Of a stretch of DNA of 46,883 bases, positions 25,343 through 34,838 are shown one piece after another (positions within the stretch are counted from its first letter, which is position 1; the number at the start of each line of letters is the position of its first letter). The translations under genes were made by a program, and so were the position numbers. Source of the DNA: Bacteroidaceae bacterium (GTDB taxonomy: Bacteria > Bacteroidota > Bacteroidia > Bacteroidales > Bacteroidaceae). Under the pieces are notes generated by a model, which was not told where the DNA came from, did no database searches, and worked only from the letters and a program-made list of their open reading frames with translations. The DNA lies in the NCBI GenBank assembly GCA_017616445.1, contig JAFZYE010000032.1, forward strand, positions 1-46,883. The letters are read 5' to 3'.

Positions 25343-28030
25343 ATGAGACAAAATCTACTTACTCGATTCCTTATGGTTTCCGCTGCAATGATGGTTGCTG
25401 CTATCGCAGCTGCTGGAAGCCGCTTCACTTACAACTTCTTCATCAACCGACCCATCGATGCTCAGACCGCTTCCGTCTGTCAGGCGAAGCCTGTCGTCGT
25501 AAAAAACGCCATCGGGCTGTCGGCTGCACAAATGTCAACTGCCCAGCTGAAGGCCACATGGATCAACTCGGCAGGCAAGGAGTCGTTCTACGACCAGTCC
25601 ACCACAGGGGTCAGTTCGGAGAAGGGACATTGGTTCACAAAGACAGGCCTTTCGACCACCAAAGAGAAGAACTACTGCATCAAGGTGGTGTGGAATGCAC
25701 CTGCTTTCTATGTCACTCACAACACCGTGGCTAATGCAGAGGCTGGCACCACCTACATCGTGAAGGAGGCGCTGCTGGCCAACAACGACACCCTGGTCTA
25801 TGTGTTCAACGTGACCATCGGGGAAGCTGGAAGCGAGGCATCGGTCACGACCGATCAGCCCAACATGATAGGCCGTAAGAGCACGACCGACGGATGGGTC
25901 GTGCGACCAATGGTGCAGCAGAACGAGCAGAATCCAAAATACGAGAACTTCATATCGGTGAACGCAGGCGACCGCATCACGCTCGGATGCCGTGTGATTG
26001 ATGCTGAGATCTATCCGTCGGTCAAGTACCAATGGTCGAAGTGCTACTGGGATGCCCGTCAGAAGAAGGATGTCACCAAGAGTCTGCGTAGCTATAACTC
26101 TGCCGACTTCGTGCTGACCGAAAGCGCTGCCTACTCGGACGGAGGCATGTACCGTGTGGCTGTCAGACTGACGGATGCGAACGATAAGGTGACGGTAAAG
26201 AGCTATAACTTCTATGTCGATGTGCAGGAGCATGCTGGCGAGTTCAAGGAGTGGCCTACTTACAACCTTACCTATGACTTCCATCGTGAGTACCCGAAAC
26301 TCGACACACCGCAGAAGGTGCATAACGTCAAGAAGAAGAACGGCCAGCCGGCCAATCAGTATGTTGGCGAGTGGTGGTCGGTCTTCTGGGGCGACAATCT
26401 CAACTCGGAGGTGGGAACCGATGAGGAAACCGTGATGAAAGCAGCGAAGAACCTTGTGGATAAATACGACTACGACTTTGCTTATATACGCGACTATATG
26501 GGATGGCCTCCCGACCTCAGCGCACGTGAGGGCTATAAGTCGTTCGTCTATATCTTCGGCTCAGGATTGTCGAACGACAACGAGTCGAACACCACCCAAG
26601 GTGGCTATCAGAGCAGCACATACGTCGATGGTAAGAACTATGCCTGTGTATGGGCTTCCTACTATCCGTTCAGCCGTTTCCGTGATGATGCCGACAAGCT
26701 CTGGAGCGATGGGGACTACCAGCGCGAGGCGATGATTCACGAGGGCATCCACGCCACCTTTGCCGACCTCAACGCTTGTCGGGGGTCATCGTGGTTCCAC
26801 GAAGGGGGTAACACCTGGCTGCAAGGACAGGTCTATGCACGTCGTGATGGACGGTATGGTGAAGCGGGATTCCTCGACGGAGGACCCTTCCTCGCACCTC
26901 ACATGCCGATTGAGTGCTACTCTGGCTGGTTGCAGGACGGTTCGTACGGAGGTCCTGCGGCACAAGGTGTGAACATGTACGACGGCGGTAAGCAGGTTTG
27001 TACGTGGCGTAACTACCTCGGAGGTGTTCAGTATGCTAATGCGTTCCCGACCGTGGTGGCCAACGTATGTGGCGACGGAAGCATCCCTTGGATCTGGCGT
27101 TACTGCAAGAACCGTGTGCTCGAAACCATGGGCGACACCCTCGGCGATGAGGCGATGAGGGGTGTCATCGTGCAGTATCGTGCCCGTCAGGCGCTCTTCG
27201 ACCTCGGCGGATGGGACAACAGCTACCGTTCGGTCACCAGCTCGTACTTCGGTACAACGGTCAAGTCTGAGTGGGAACCTTATTGGATCAACGTGGCTCC
27301 TTATAAGTTGACTCCTTATCAGACCGTCGAACTCAACGACTCGGCTGGTTGGATGGCTCCGGACACCCTCACCAACCCTGGTTGGAGCGGAGCTAACATC
27401 ATACCGATACACGTGATGGGCGACCGTGCCAACGTGGAGTTCCGACCTGAGGACACCAACATGCAGGCTCTCCTCTGCTACCGTACGGCCGACGGTGCCT
27501 GCTACTACAGCCAGACCGTCAATTGCGGCAACATGAGCATCGACCTCACCAAGAAACCTGCCAACGGGGTCATCTTCTGTGTGGTGGTCAACACTGACTA
27601 CGTCTATACAGGCGATGCTCAGCGCAAGCACCATTGGGATTATCGTCTGCGAATGGGGCAGGGTGCTATTGCGGTAGCCGACCCGTACATCAAATGGTTC
27701 TATTACGAGCGTAAGCTGACCGATCCGGCATACGAGGAACTGATTTCGGGCATCAAAGCTCCTACCGTGGACAACGGTTCCGATGTGGATGAGATACGCA
27801 TCATGTCGACCCGCTTTGCACAGGGAAGTACTGTCAGCATGGATCTCAACGGTGTGAATCCGACGGATGTCCGACTCCGTATCGTAGGTGCCACAGGTGT
27901 CGTATGTGCAGATGGACGTCTCAACCCTGATGGTTCGTTCCAGATGCCTACCAACATCCCCAACGGCCTCTACATCATCCGACTCGATTACAACCGCCAA
28001 CACAAAGTGTTTAAGGTGGTAGTGAGATAA
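25343..28030 (+). CDS. large secreted protein with HExxH zinc-protease-like motif and C-terminal sorting-like tail
   Basis: 895 residues. The signal peptide is LLTRFLMVSAAMMVAAIAAA. An Ig/PKD-like region at about 200-290 (VNAGDRITLGCRV...DGGMYRVAVRLTD) precedes a domain with MIHEGIHATF (H466, E467, H470) and SSWFHEGGNTWLQG (H486, E487), a plausible zinc site with a second HE pair. The fold resembles DUF6055-type proteins, but I am not certain. The end GLYIIRLDYNRQHKVFKVVV looks like a type IX secretion sorting tail. It is transcribed divergently from the HTCS gene, so it may belong to its regulon. Protease activity is a motif-based inference; a carbohydrate role is equally possible. Confidence 0.8.
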   Translation: MRQNLLTRFLMVSAAMMVAAIAAAGSRFTYNFFINRPIDAQTASVCQAKPVVVKNAIGLSAAQMSTAQLKATWINSAGKESFYDQSTTGVSSEKGHWFTKTGLSTTKEKNYCIKVVWNAPAFYVTHNTVANAEAGTTYIVKEALLANNDTLVYVFNVTIGEAGSEASVTTDQPNMIGRKSTTDGWVVRPMVQQNEQNPKYENFISVNAGDRITLGCRVIDAEIYPSVKYQWSKCYWDARQKKDVTKSLRSYNSADFVLTESAAYSDGGMYRVAVRLTDANDKVTVKSYNFYVDVQEHAGEFKEWPTYNLTYDFHREYPKLDTPQKVHNVKKKNGQPANQYVGEWWSVFWGDNLNSEVGTDEETVMKAAKNLVDKYDYDFAYIRDYMGWPPDLSAREGYKSFVYIFGSGLSNDNESNTTQGGYQSSTYVDGKNYACVWASYYPFSRFRDDADKLWSDGDYQREAMIHEGIHATFADLNACRGSSWFHEGGNTWLQGQVYARRDGRYGEAGFLDGGPFLAPHMPIECYSGWLQDGSYGGPAAQGVNMYDGGKQVCTWRNYLGGVQYANAFPTVVANVCGDGSIPWIWRYCKNRVLETMGDTLGDEAMRGVIVQYRARQALFDLGGWDNSYRSVTSSYFGTTVKSEWEPYWINVAPYKLTPYQTVELNDSAGWMAPDTLTNPGWSGANIIPIHVMGDRANVEFRPEDTNMQALLCYRTADGACYYSQTVNCGNMSIDLTKKPANGVIFCVVVNTDYVYTGDAQRKHHWDYRLRMGQGAIAVADPYIKWFYYERKLTDPAYEELISGIKAPTVDNGSDVDEIRIMSTRFAQGSTVSMDLNGVNPTDVRLRIVGATGVVCADGRLNPDGSFQMPTNIPNGLYIIRLDYNRQHKVFKVVVR

Positions 28031-28033
28031 ATT

Positions 28034-28142
28034 CATAATTCATAATGCATAATGCATAATTGATGTAGAATGTAAAATGTAAAAAACGCTAGACCACTTT
28101 GAACTCTTGAACTTTGAACTCTTGAACTTTGAACTCTTGAAC
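28034..28142 (+). repeat. heptamer arrays and 15-bp triple repeat
   Basis: 28034-28061 is four units of CATAATG type. 28063-28083 is three units of ATGTAAA type. 28098-28142 is three perfect copies of TTTGAACTCTTGAAC, a 7+8 bp word also present once near 20972. The arrays fill the gap before the lipoprotein gene. Confidence 0.9.
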
Positions 28143-28161
28143 CAATAAATATCAAAGCCTT

Positions 28162-30111
28162 ATGAAAAAATGCCTTAAGTTTGCAGCCGTAATGTGTTGT
28201 ACATTACTGACAGTCTTATTCGCCTCCTGCGAGGAAGACGTTCTTGACAACCCTGTAAATCCAGGAACAGTCAAGCCCTATATTTCCTTTCATACGGGAA
28301 GCCTGTATGAAGAGCTGGGAACCCTGGAGTTAATGAGAGCCAATGTGTCTCAAGATGGAGATTTTGTCATTACAGATAGCGTACTGGTTTACAACTCAGA
28401 AGGAACGTTAGTCACCAAATCAGGCGTGGAGAGCAACGCATTTGAGAAGAAGACGCTTGAACTAAGCGGAATACCTGCAGGGACATACACCCTGATTCTA
28501 TGGCAATCTGCCTATAATAAATCTAGCGGTCTCAAAGCTTGGATTGTAGAAGATGAAGCCTCTCTGTCCAGCGTGAGCATCTCCATTCCAAGCGCTTGCT
28601 TCGGATACAGATGGGCCTTGGGATATGCGACAACTACCGTGACGATTGATGATAAGACCGAGGCTGTAGAGATGACTCCCAAGTCACTCGGCTGCATAAT
28701 GGATGTAACCATCGAAAACCTTACGGATGATTTGGGATATGAGTGCGTAGCCATGGTTGGCGGTCAAGCATATAAAGGTATGTATCTGGATCCTTCACGT
28801 CAGGAAGACCGTTGGATTCCTTACGGCAATTATCTCGACGTTCCGTTCAGAATCTATCCTGATAGTGACGGAAAGGGCAAGTTCTTCACCTTTCTCACTG
28901 GGGATGACCTGAAATTGGAGCTTCGTGGCGATAAGGAAGGGGGGCATGACAAACTGAGTAAATGTCCGCCTAAGAAATTGACTGCAGGCGGCATCTACAC
29001 CGTTTACTTCGATGTGGCCCGTAGCTCTTGGCAGCCGCCCTTCATCGGTTCCGCTGAGGACTTCACCGCTTGGAAGGCTGAGCGTGATGCTGGCCTCGTG
29101 GTACTCGACCCTTGTCTAAACTGGGGATGCAGCATCTCGGATGTCGAAGCATACGTACATCAGAAACCGTGGTGGATGGATGAAGAAGGTGAACTGAGCC
29201 CCGAAGACAACTTGTGGAGCAGGGTGTTCAAAGTGGCCAACTCTCTCACCGAACAATATGTATTTGATACGGAAGACGGCCAAAGACTTCTATACGCTTT
29301 TTGCTGGAGCTATGATCCTGCCGTTCCGGTTGAAATGGCCTACAAGCTGGTTCGTCAGCAGGGATATGTCTATGCTGGTAAGTACGTGACTGCTGACGGC
29401 AATGCGGCTTATGATATTTTCTTCTCGGCTGATAACGAGATGGAGGTACTCATAGCATCCTTCAAAAAAGGAGTCTGGTCTATTGCCTATCAGCCCACAG
29501 ATCCCGAAGACCTGAAGTATGTCGTAAATGCCGTGGACCTTGGACTTTCCGTCAAATGGAGGTGAGAGGAGAGAGGTGAGAGGTGAGAGAAATGTTCGCA
29601 GATGCACTCCTAACTCCTAACTCCTAACTTATATCTCCGATGGTGTGACGGCACCGATCAGGGGTACACCAAATACCTCCATCCGAACTATTCCCTTTAT
29701 TGGAAAGGTGAAGGAGATCCAGATGGAAAGATGGTCTTGGACCTGGAGGATGACGCAGCACACGTAATCCTGAGAGGAACATGGCGAATGCCTACCGATG
29801 ATGAATGGGTGGAATTGAAGTCGAACTGCACCTTTGAGTGGAGCAGTGAAAACGGTGTTGCAGGCATGAGGGTGACCAGTAAGATCAATGGAAACTCCAT
29901 TTTCTTCCCTGCTGCTGGTGGTATCGACGGCACGACACCTGGTTATTCTCAGGGCTACTATAATGGCGACATGGCCCTCTACTGGTCTAGTTCTACCGAT
30001 GTGAGCGATGAGCCGAACAGGGCTCGCTCCATGACCATGAGTGTCAGTATGACCCGTCCAAACGTGTCTATGCGCAACAGGGGATTTCCCATCCGTCCTG
30101 TCACGAAATAG
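28162..30111 (+). pseudogene. lipoprotein with C-terminal Fib_succ_major (TIGR02145) domain, interrupted by repeat DNA
   Basis: The first part (28162-29565) encodes a signal with lipobox FASC, beta-rich FimB/Mfa-like domains and the start of a Fib_succ_major domain, AVDLGLSVKW, then stops. The second part, from about 29630 to 30111 in the same frame, continues the domain: WCDGTDQGYTKYLHPN, VLDLEDDAAHV, GTWRMPTDDEW, YWSSSTD and a typical end FPIRPVTK. The roughly 30 codons normally between VKW and the Trp-Cys segment (NVGA...DYGDYFAWGE type) are missing. In their place are about 70 bp of two heptamer arrays (29561-29588 and 29606-29626), which bring stop codons. Protein from the first frame could still be made and exported without its last domain. 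Confidence 0.85.
29561..29626 (+). repeat. paired heptamer arrays inside a coding sequence
   Basis: Four GGTGAGA-type units (29561-29588), a 17-nt spacer, then three exact ACTCCTA units (29606-29626). The arrangement and the junction GAGAGAAATGTT resemble the intergenic pair at 3519-3595 (junction GAGAGAAGTGTT). Confidence 0.9.
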
Positions 30112-30155
30112 ACCTTTTGCGGTTAAGAGTTATAAACAAAAACAGGAAAACACAG

Positions 30156-30278
30156 CTTAGTCAAGGCTGTAGCTCTTCGAACTTTGCATCTGAGGCTGGA
30201 TTTCTGAGCTTATGAGCGAGCTCCTATCTCAGTCTTCCATCCTCATCTGCATCCCTACGGGAAACAGCCTTGACTAAG
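30156..30278. repeat. long imperfect hairpin element in a gene-free stretch
   Basis: CTTAGTCAAGGCTGT (30156-30170) is the exact reverse complement of 30264-30278. Inside, GGCTGGATTTCTGAG and CTCAGTCTTCCATCC pair at 12 of 15 positions, so the whole 123-bp block can fold into one hairpin. It could be a structured RNA or a small non-autonomous mobile element. No open frame is seen. Confidence 0.6.
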
Positions 30279-30290
30279 TAAAAAACAACA

Positions 30291-30420
30291 GACCCCCTCC
30301 ATCTCCCCCCCGTCATCCCCCATGGGGGACAGAGCCCCATAGGGAGCTGAGGGGGGACGATAAGATTTTCTCCCCCTTCGCACTCCCCCCAAGGGGAGAG
30401 AAGGGGAGGGCTAAAACAGA
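30291..30420 (+). repeat. cluster of C/G-rich palindromic repeats
   Basis: At least three palindromic C-run/G-run units (cores CCCCCATGGGGG and CCCCCCAAGGGG) in 130 bp, belonging to the same family as the copies at 1064, 1412, 2500, 2803 and 7396. Confidence 0.8.
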
Positions 30421-30923
30421 ATGTTCATCCCGCATGGTGTTTTTGAGCGCAGCGACTGTTTTTTAATTTTGAAGATGTTGACATCCGTAGGATGGATGGT
30501 GAGATGATAGGATTTCTTTGGGAACTCGTTCACAAAAGGAATCCTATCAGATTGCCATTAAGGGCTTCTTGCCTAACATCTACAAAATCTGTTTTTATTG
30601 TTTTTGTTTAAAATCGACAATGAAATATTCTGGTAAATGCCTTAATTTCTTCGATGTTACAAAATCATAATTTTTTTTATGGAATAGTGTAAAGACAAGT
30701 GGTAGAAAATGCCGAACTTTGCACCCGAAATCAAATTCAACGAGAGACGTGCGTGTCTTGGTCGCAACAACTGGCATACCTGAAAAAATGATGAACTAGA
30801 TGATACAACAGGTCTATGAAACTAACTGACTATCATAACGGATGGTTTTCAACCTGGAAAAGAATTTGTTTGTATAGGTATTAAAATTAGGTTAAATAAA
30901 AGGTATTATAGTTGTTTATGATA
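30421..30923. repeat. gene-free stretch with a second hairpin
   Basis: TGATAGGATTTCTTT (30505-30519) pairs with 30535-30549 with one mismatch. An outer AGATGTT/AACATCT pair near 30473 and 30575 encloses it. The rest, to 30923, is AT-rich with a GAACTTTGC sequence near 30715 that is one base off a -7 element. No gene is recognised in it. Confidence 0.5.
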
Positions 30924-30958
30924 GGAACAGCACATCGTGATGATGTGCTGTCCTTTTT
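30924..30958 (+). terminator. rho-independent terminator upstream of the GH30 gene
   Basis: ACAGCACATC (30927-30936) and GATGTGCTGT (30942-30951) form a perfect 10-bp stem, extended by GG/CC around a small bulge and followed by CTTTTT. No coding gene precedes it for about 800 bp, so it may end a non-coding transcript from the stretch before it or act as an attenuator for the GH30 gene. Confidence 0.7.
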
Positions 30959-30995
30959 AAAATGAGGATACTAAACTAAAAAATATAGAATAAAC

Positions 30996-32537
30996 ATGAA
31001 ACGAATCGCACTTTTACATGGTATCATTATTACATTGTGCTTGTCATGGTGTATGTCAATCTCGGCTGCATCGGTCATCTTAAATGTGAATAAGACCCAG
31101 AAGCAGACCATCACTGGCTTCGGTGCTGCTTGTTGTGATGGAGCTATGTGCCCGTATGGTACAGATACCAATCCTGTGAAGCTGTTGTACGGTCCACAAT
31201 CAAAGATAGGACTGAACATCATGCGTATGGAGATATCTCCCAGCTTCAAGGGCGATGATAACGCAAGCTGGAGCAACTACAACTGGCAGGGATGTGTGCC
31301 GTCTGCCAAGATTGTAAAGGCACGTGGAGGCATCGTATTCGGTACTCCTTGGTCGCCTCCAGGTGATTACAAGACGAACGGAACGGCACAAGGAGGAAGA
31401 GTGAACGATAAGGATGATAATGACCCTAAAAACACAAGGGGTAAGTTGCGTGAGGATTGCTACGAGAAGTTCTTCCCATGGCTCAACTCCTACCTGAAGT
31501 ATATGAAGACAAAGGGCGTGAAGGTCGATGCGGTGTCCATTCAGAATGAGCCCGACTGGTGGGTGAACTACTCCGGCTGCCTCTATGACCCTCAGGATCT
31601 GGTGAAACTGGTTAAGAACCATGCCTGGATGCTCGACCGTGAGACCTATCCTGGTGTACGCCTCATCAGTGGCGAGAGCTTGGGCTTCACCCAGAACTAT
31701 ACCGATCCGCTCATGAGGGATACCACTTGCCGCAAGCATATCGACATCGTGGCTGGGCACATGTATGGGCATGCTCCGCTCCAGTATATGAAACAATCGG
31801 CTGTCCTTGCTACCAAGTACGGAAAGGAAGTCTGGATGACGGAACACTCGGTGACCGACAATTTGAAGGACCGTCTGCCCAGCTGGCATGAGCAGCTGTT
31901 GTTTGCCGAGGAACTCAACGAGTGTATGCTGGCAGGATGTACAGGATACATCTATTGGTATATGCGCGCACATTGGGCTTTCGTGGGTACGGGTGAGTCC
32001 AAGTACGGCACAGGGAACAAGAAAAATGCGTTGCTGCCTCGCGCCTACATCATCGCTCACTTCGCCAAGCATGTCACAGGTTCTACTCGCCTGACGACCT
32101 CACGCGATATGACCTCAGGACAGGAAGCTCCACAGGAGTATTCTGCATACATCAAAGGCGACTCGCTCATCGTGATGGCAATCGACACCACGAAGACTGC
32201 CTACGACCTGAAGATTCGTCTGCCTTACGAAGTGAAAAGCGGTGTGCATTTCATTTCGACAGGCAACGAAACAGCGAACCTCTATCAGCAGAAGGCTATC
32301 GACATCGAAGAACCTACATCCTTGGTTACCGTCGAGATGCCAGCCCGCAGTTTCAACACCTATGTCTTTATGATTCAACGCGAAGACACAGGCATCGAAG
32401 AGATGGAAGCTGAGGTGCAATCGACGAGCAGCAAAGGACTCTACGACCTGAACGGTCGCCGATATGACCGTAGCAACTCTCTGCAACCTGGTATCTACAT
32501 CAAAGACGGAAAGAAGATATTGATTAAAAATGTATAA
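30996..32537 (+). CDS. GH30-family glycoside hydrolase, probable xylanase
   Basis: 513 residues. Signal peptide ending near SISA. A (beta/alpha)8 catalytic domain with GFGAACCDG, FGTPWSPPGDYK, the acid/base Glu185 in SIQNEPDWW and the nucleophile Glu283 in VWMTEHS. A small beta domain follows. The end (GLYDLNGRR...GIYIKDGKKILIK) is a Bacteroidota C-terminal tail. The sequence style is nearest to glucuronoxylanase subfamily 8, but beta-1,6-glucanase or glucosidase activity is possible. The esterase gene begins 33 bp downstream, so the two are probably cotranscribed and act on the same feruloylated or acetylated xylan. Confidence 0.85.
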   Translation: MKRIALLHGIIITLCLSWCMSISAASVILNVNKTQKQTITGFGAACCDGAMCPYGTDTNPVKLLYGPQSKIGLNIMRMEISPSFKGDDNASWSNYNWQGCVPSAKIVKARGGIVFGTPWSPPGDYKTNGTAQGGRVNDKDDNDPKNTRGKLREDCYEKFFPWLNSYLKYMKTKGVKVDAVSIQNEPDWWVNYSGCLYDPQDLVKLVKNHAWMLDRETYPGVRLISGESLGFTQNYTDPLMRDTTCRKHIDIVAGHMYGHAPLQYMKQSAVLATKYGKEVWMTEHSVTDNLKDRLPSWHEQLLFAEELNECMLAGCTGYIYWYMRAHWAFVGTGESKYGTGNKKNALLPRAYIIAHFAKHVTGSTRLTTSRDMTSGQEAPQEYSAYIKGDSLIVMAIDTTKTAYDLKIRLPYEVKSGVHFISTGNETANLYQQKAIDIEEPTSLVTVEMPARSFNTYVFMIQREDTGIEEMEAEVQSTSSKGLYDLNGRRYDRSNSLQPGIYIKDGKKILIKNV

Positions 32538-32570
32538 CAGCCTTCTTGTGAGGAGGTATTTCCTGATAAC

Positions 32571-34391
32571 ATGAAAAGATTCACTTTAAAATCATTGCTC
32601 TCACTGGCCCTGCTCATCGCAGGCGTGGTAACAGCAGATGCTGCCGGTGAGACTAAACAGTATCTGACGTTTAAGACAGAATCCTATTGTGCAGCCACAT
32701 GGGAGGCAAGTACAAACACATTCACATGGGGATTGGGCGGTTCCAATTCGGATTGGACTTTTATGGCTGCTGACGGAATCAGCGGTGACCTCAGCGGTTG
32801 GACAAGGCTGCACCTGCATGTCAGCGATTTCAAGAATGCAAGTGCGCGGCAGTTGAGGATTGTGTTTAAGAAAAACGACGGGTCGTATCCACCTAACGGT
32901 CCGACGAAGGAGTTTGTGGTCAGTCCGGATGCTTCGGGCGATATCGACATCCAGTTAACAGACGTGAAATGGGGCAACTGCGACATTAAGAATATTCAAG
33001 ATCTGACCATCTATGGTTGCGCACGCGACGACAAGTCCAAGAATGCCTCTGTGAAGGTGACGGATGCGTATTACATCAGTCAGGGTGGCACGATTAACCA
33101 GACGGCTGAAATCATCGTCAACGGAGAGACGCGCTCTTATAGGCTTTATGTGCCGAAGGGTTGTCAGCCTGGTGCTCCCTTGGTGGTAGCTATGCATGGA
33201 GCCAGCGGTAGCATGAACGACCAGAGTCCCCATTTCAACGAGATTGCCGATACGGCAAAGTTCATCATCGCCTATCCACAGGGCAAAATGATCTACTTCC
33301 CTGTGTTCGGAGGTACGGTGACGGGTTGGGATGCATCGGGTGAGGATAATGCCGATGCAGCTTTCCTCAGGGCCATCGTCGACAACCTGGCCGAGGAGTA
33401 CCAGATAGACCGCAAGCGCGTTTATTGCTGCGGGTTCTCGAATGGCGGCATGAATACCTACGCGATGTCAAACGCATGCAGCGATGTCTTTGCAGCCTTT
33501 GCTGCTATCAGCGGCTTCCCGCTCAACGAATTCCATCTGCGACACGTTGGCAAGCGTCCTGTGCCTTTCTTACATATTCACGGAAAGAACGATGACTTTG
33601 TGCGCTATAAACTGATGCCTACCATTGTCGATGAGATGGTGGCACGCATGGGTGCGAACCCTGTGCCTGTGAAGAAAACGGTCAAGGGAAAGTACGACAA
33701 GAGCGTGTACCAGGCCACCGAAGGCAGCTTCCCTTACATCTATTACGAAATCGACGGCATGGGACATAACGACTTCACCTCGAACACCGAGGATGGCAAT
33801 TCGTCCCTCACCATGTGGCGTTTCTTCCGACAATACACGCTTGACACCCCTTGCGACACTACGCTCAAGTGGATGCCACGTATCGAAACCGAGGGCTTCA
33901 CACCGAAGGAACACGGATGGACGGTCAACTTAGGTAAGACGTTGCTGGCTTTCGGACAGGGGGCCAAGACCGATGCCAATCAGAATGTCTATCCCTCATT
34001 GCAGTTTACGAATGGTCGCTATAAACTCTGCTTTAAGTCGCAAGGCGAGGCAGGTAAAACAATTACAGTAAGGCTGCAGCAGATCCAGCCATCCAAGGTT
34101 GTGTTCACTACGAATGTGGCGGTGGGTGAAGATGCTACAATCTACTTCAGCATCAAGAACAGCGATTTCGGACAGTACAAGCTTACTTTTATCCGCGAGA
34201 ACACCACTGATGACATCTCCATCAGCAACATCTGCATCTTTTCATTAAAAGAAGGTGAGGCCGCAAGTATCGGTAACGTAACCTATTCACAGAGTACTGA
34301 CAACAAGTATTACACGCTTGGAGGTTTCCAGACAGACCTGCCAGTAAACGGAATCTACATCCAGAATGGTAGGAAAGTGTTTGTCAGATGA
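32571..34391 (+). CDS. secreted CE1-type esterase with N- and C-terminal accessory domains
   Basis: 606 residues. Signal peptide SLLSLALLIAGVVTADA. Residues about 25-175 form a beta-rich carbohydrate-binding-like region. About 180-420 is an alpha/beta-hydrolase of the feruloyl/PHB-depolymerase type: LVVAMHGASGS, a Ser290 elbow CGFSNGGMN, LHIHGKNDDFV with the likely Asp, and GMGHND with His399. About 440-575 is a second beta-sandwich. The tail GIYIQNGRKVFVR matches that of the GH30. It probably removes feruloyl or acetyl groups from xylan outside the cell. It is 33 bp from the GH30 gene. Confidence 0.85.
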   Translation: MKRFTLKSLLSLALLIAGVVTADAAGETKQYLTFKTESYCAATWEASTNTFTWGLGGSNSDWTFMAADGISGDLSGWTRLHLHVSDFKNASARQLRIVFKKNDGSYPPNGPTKEFVVSPDASGDIDIQLTDVKWGNCDIKNIQDLTIYGCARDDKSKNASVKVTDAYYISQGGTINQTAEIIVNGETRSYRLYVPKGCQPGAPLVVAMHGASGSMNDQSPHFNEIADTAKFIIAYPQGKMIYFPVFGGTVTGWDASGEDNADAAFLRAIVDNLAEEYQIDRKRVYCCGFSNGGMNTYAMSNACSDVFAAFAAISGFPLNEFHLRHVGKRPVPFLHIHGKNDDFVRYKLMPTIVDEMVARMGANPVPVKKTVKGKYDKSVYQATEGSFPYIYYEIDGMGHNDFTSNTEDGNSSLTMWRFFRQYTLDTPCDTTLKWMPRIETEGFTPKEHGWTVNLGKTLLAFGQGAKTDANQNVYPSLQFTNGRYKLCFKSQGEAGKTITVRLQQIQPSKVVFTTNVAVGEDATIYFSIKNSDFGQYKLTFIRENTTDDISISNICIFSLKEGEAASIGNVTYSQSTDNKYYTLGGFQTDLPVNGIYIQNGRKVFVR

Positions 34392-34400
34392 TGCCATCAG

Positions 34401-34838
34401 ATGGAAATCATAAGAGCCACAAAGACAGCAGAGCAGGCTGGAGCCTATTACGTCCGCATTCAGGCGATGGCCCGAAAGCATCGGATTACTTTATATGCAG
34501 AGTTTGACGAGCACGATACGCCAGAAACCAAGTATATCGTAGTTGTTGATGACTATCTCCCTGTAGCTACCTGTCGACTGTATGCGATTGATTGTGAACG
34601 GGTGATGCTCGGTCGCATTGTAGTGCTGCCAGAGTATCGGCACCAAGGGCTTGGAACGCTTGTAGTCCAGGAAGCAGAGAAGTGGGCAAAAGAATTGGGC
34701 TATACGACAGCTGTCGTGGAGAGCCGTGATAACAAGACCCATTTCTATGAAACGATGGGCTACGTGGCCGACTACTCGCAGAAGATCGTAGGTGATACCT
34801 TCACATGCTATCGGATGGAGAAAAGATTGAATGAGTAG
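34401..34838 (+). CDS. GNAT-family N-acetyltransferase
   Basis: 145 residues. Acetyl-CoA-binding motif A is RIVVLPEYRHQGLGTLVVQE and the C-terminal motif is HFYETMGY. It transfers an acetyl group from acetyl-CoA to an unknown amine or protein substrate. The start is 9 bp after the esterase gene. The stop overlaps the start of a second, truncated GNAT gene. Confidence 0.88.
   Translation: MEIIRATKTAEQAGAYYVRIQAMARKHRITLYAEFDEHDTPETKYIVVVDDYLPVATCRLYAIDCERVMLGRIVVLPEYRHQGLGTLVVQEAEKWAKELGYTTAVVESRDNKTHFYETMGYVADYSQKIVGDTFTCYRMEKRLNE

Noticed and set aside
26786-28036. Minus-strand open frame of 416 codons opposite the secreted HExxH protein
   Set aside because: It is an antisense shadow. The opposite strand has a signal peptide, a promoter and a sorting tail.
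28098-28142. Possible CRISPR array (15-bp unit three times)
   Set aside because: There are no spacers, the units are contiguous, and no cas genes are present. It belongs to the tandem repeat family.
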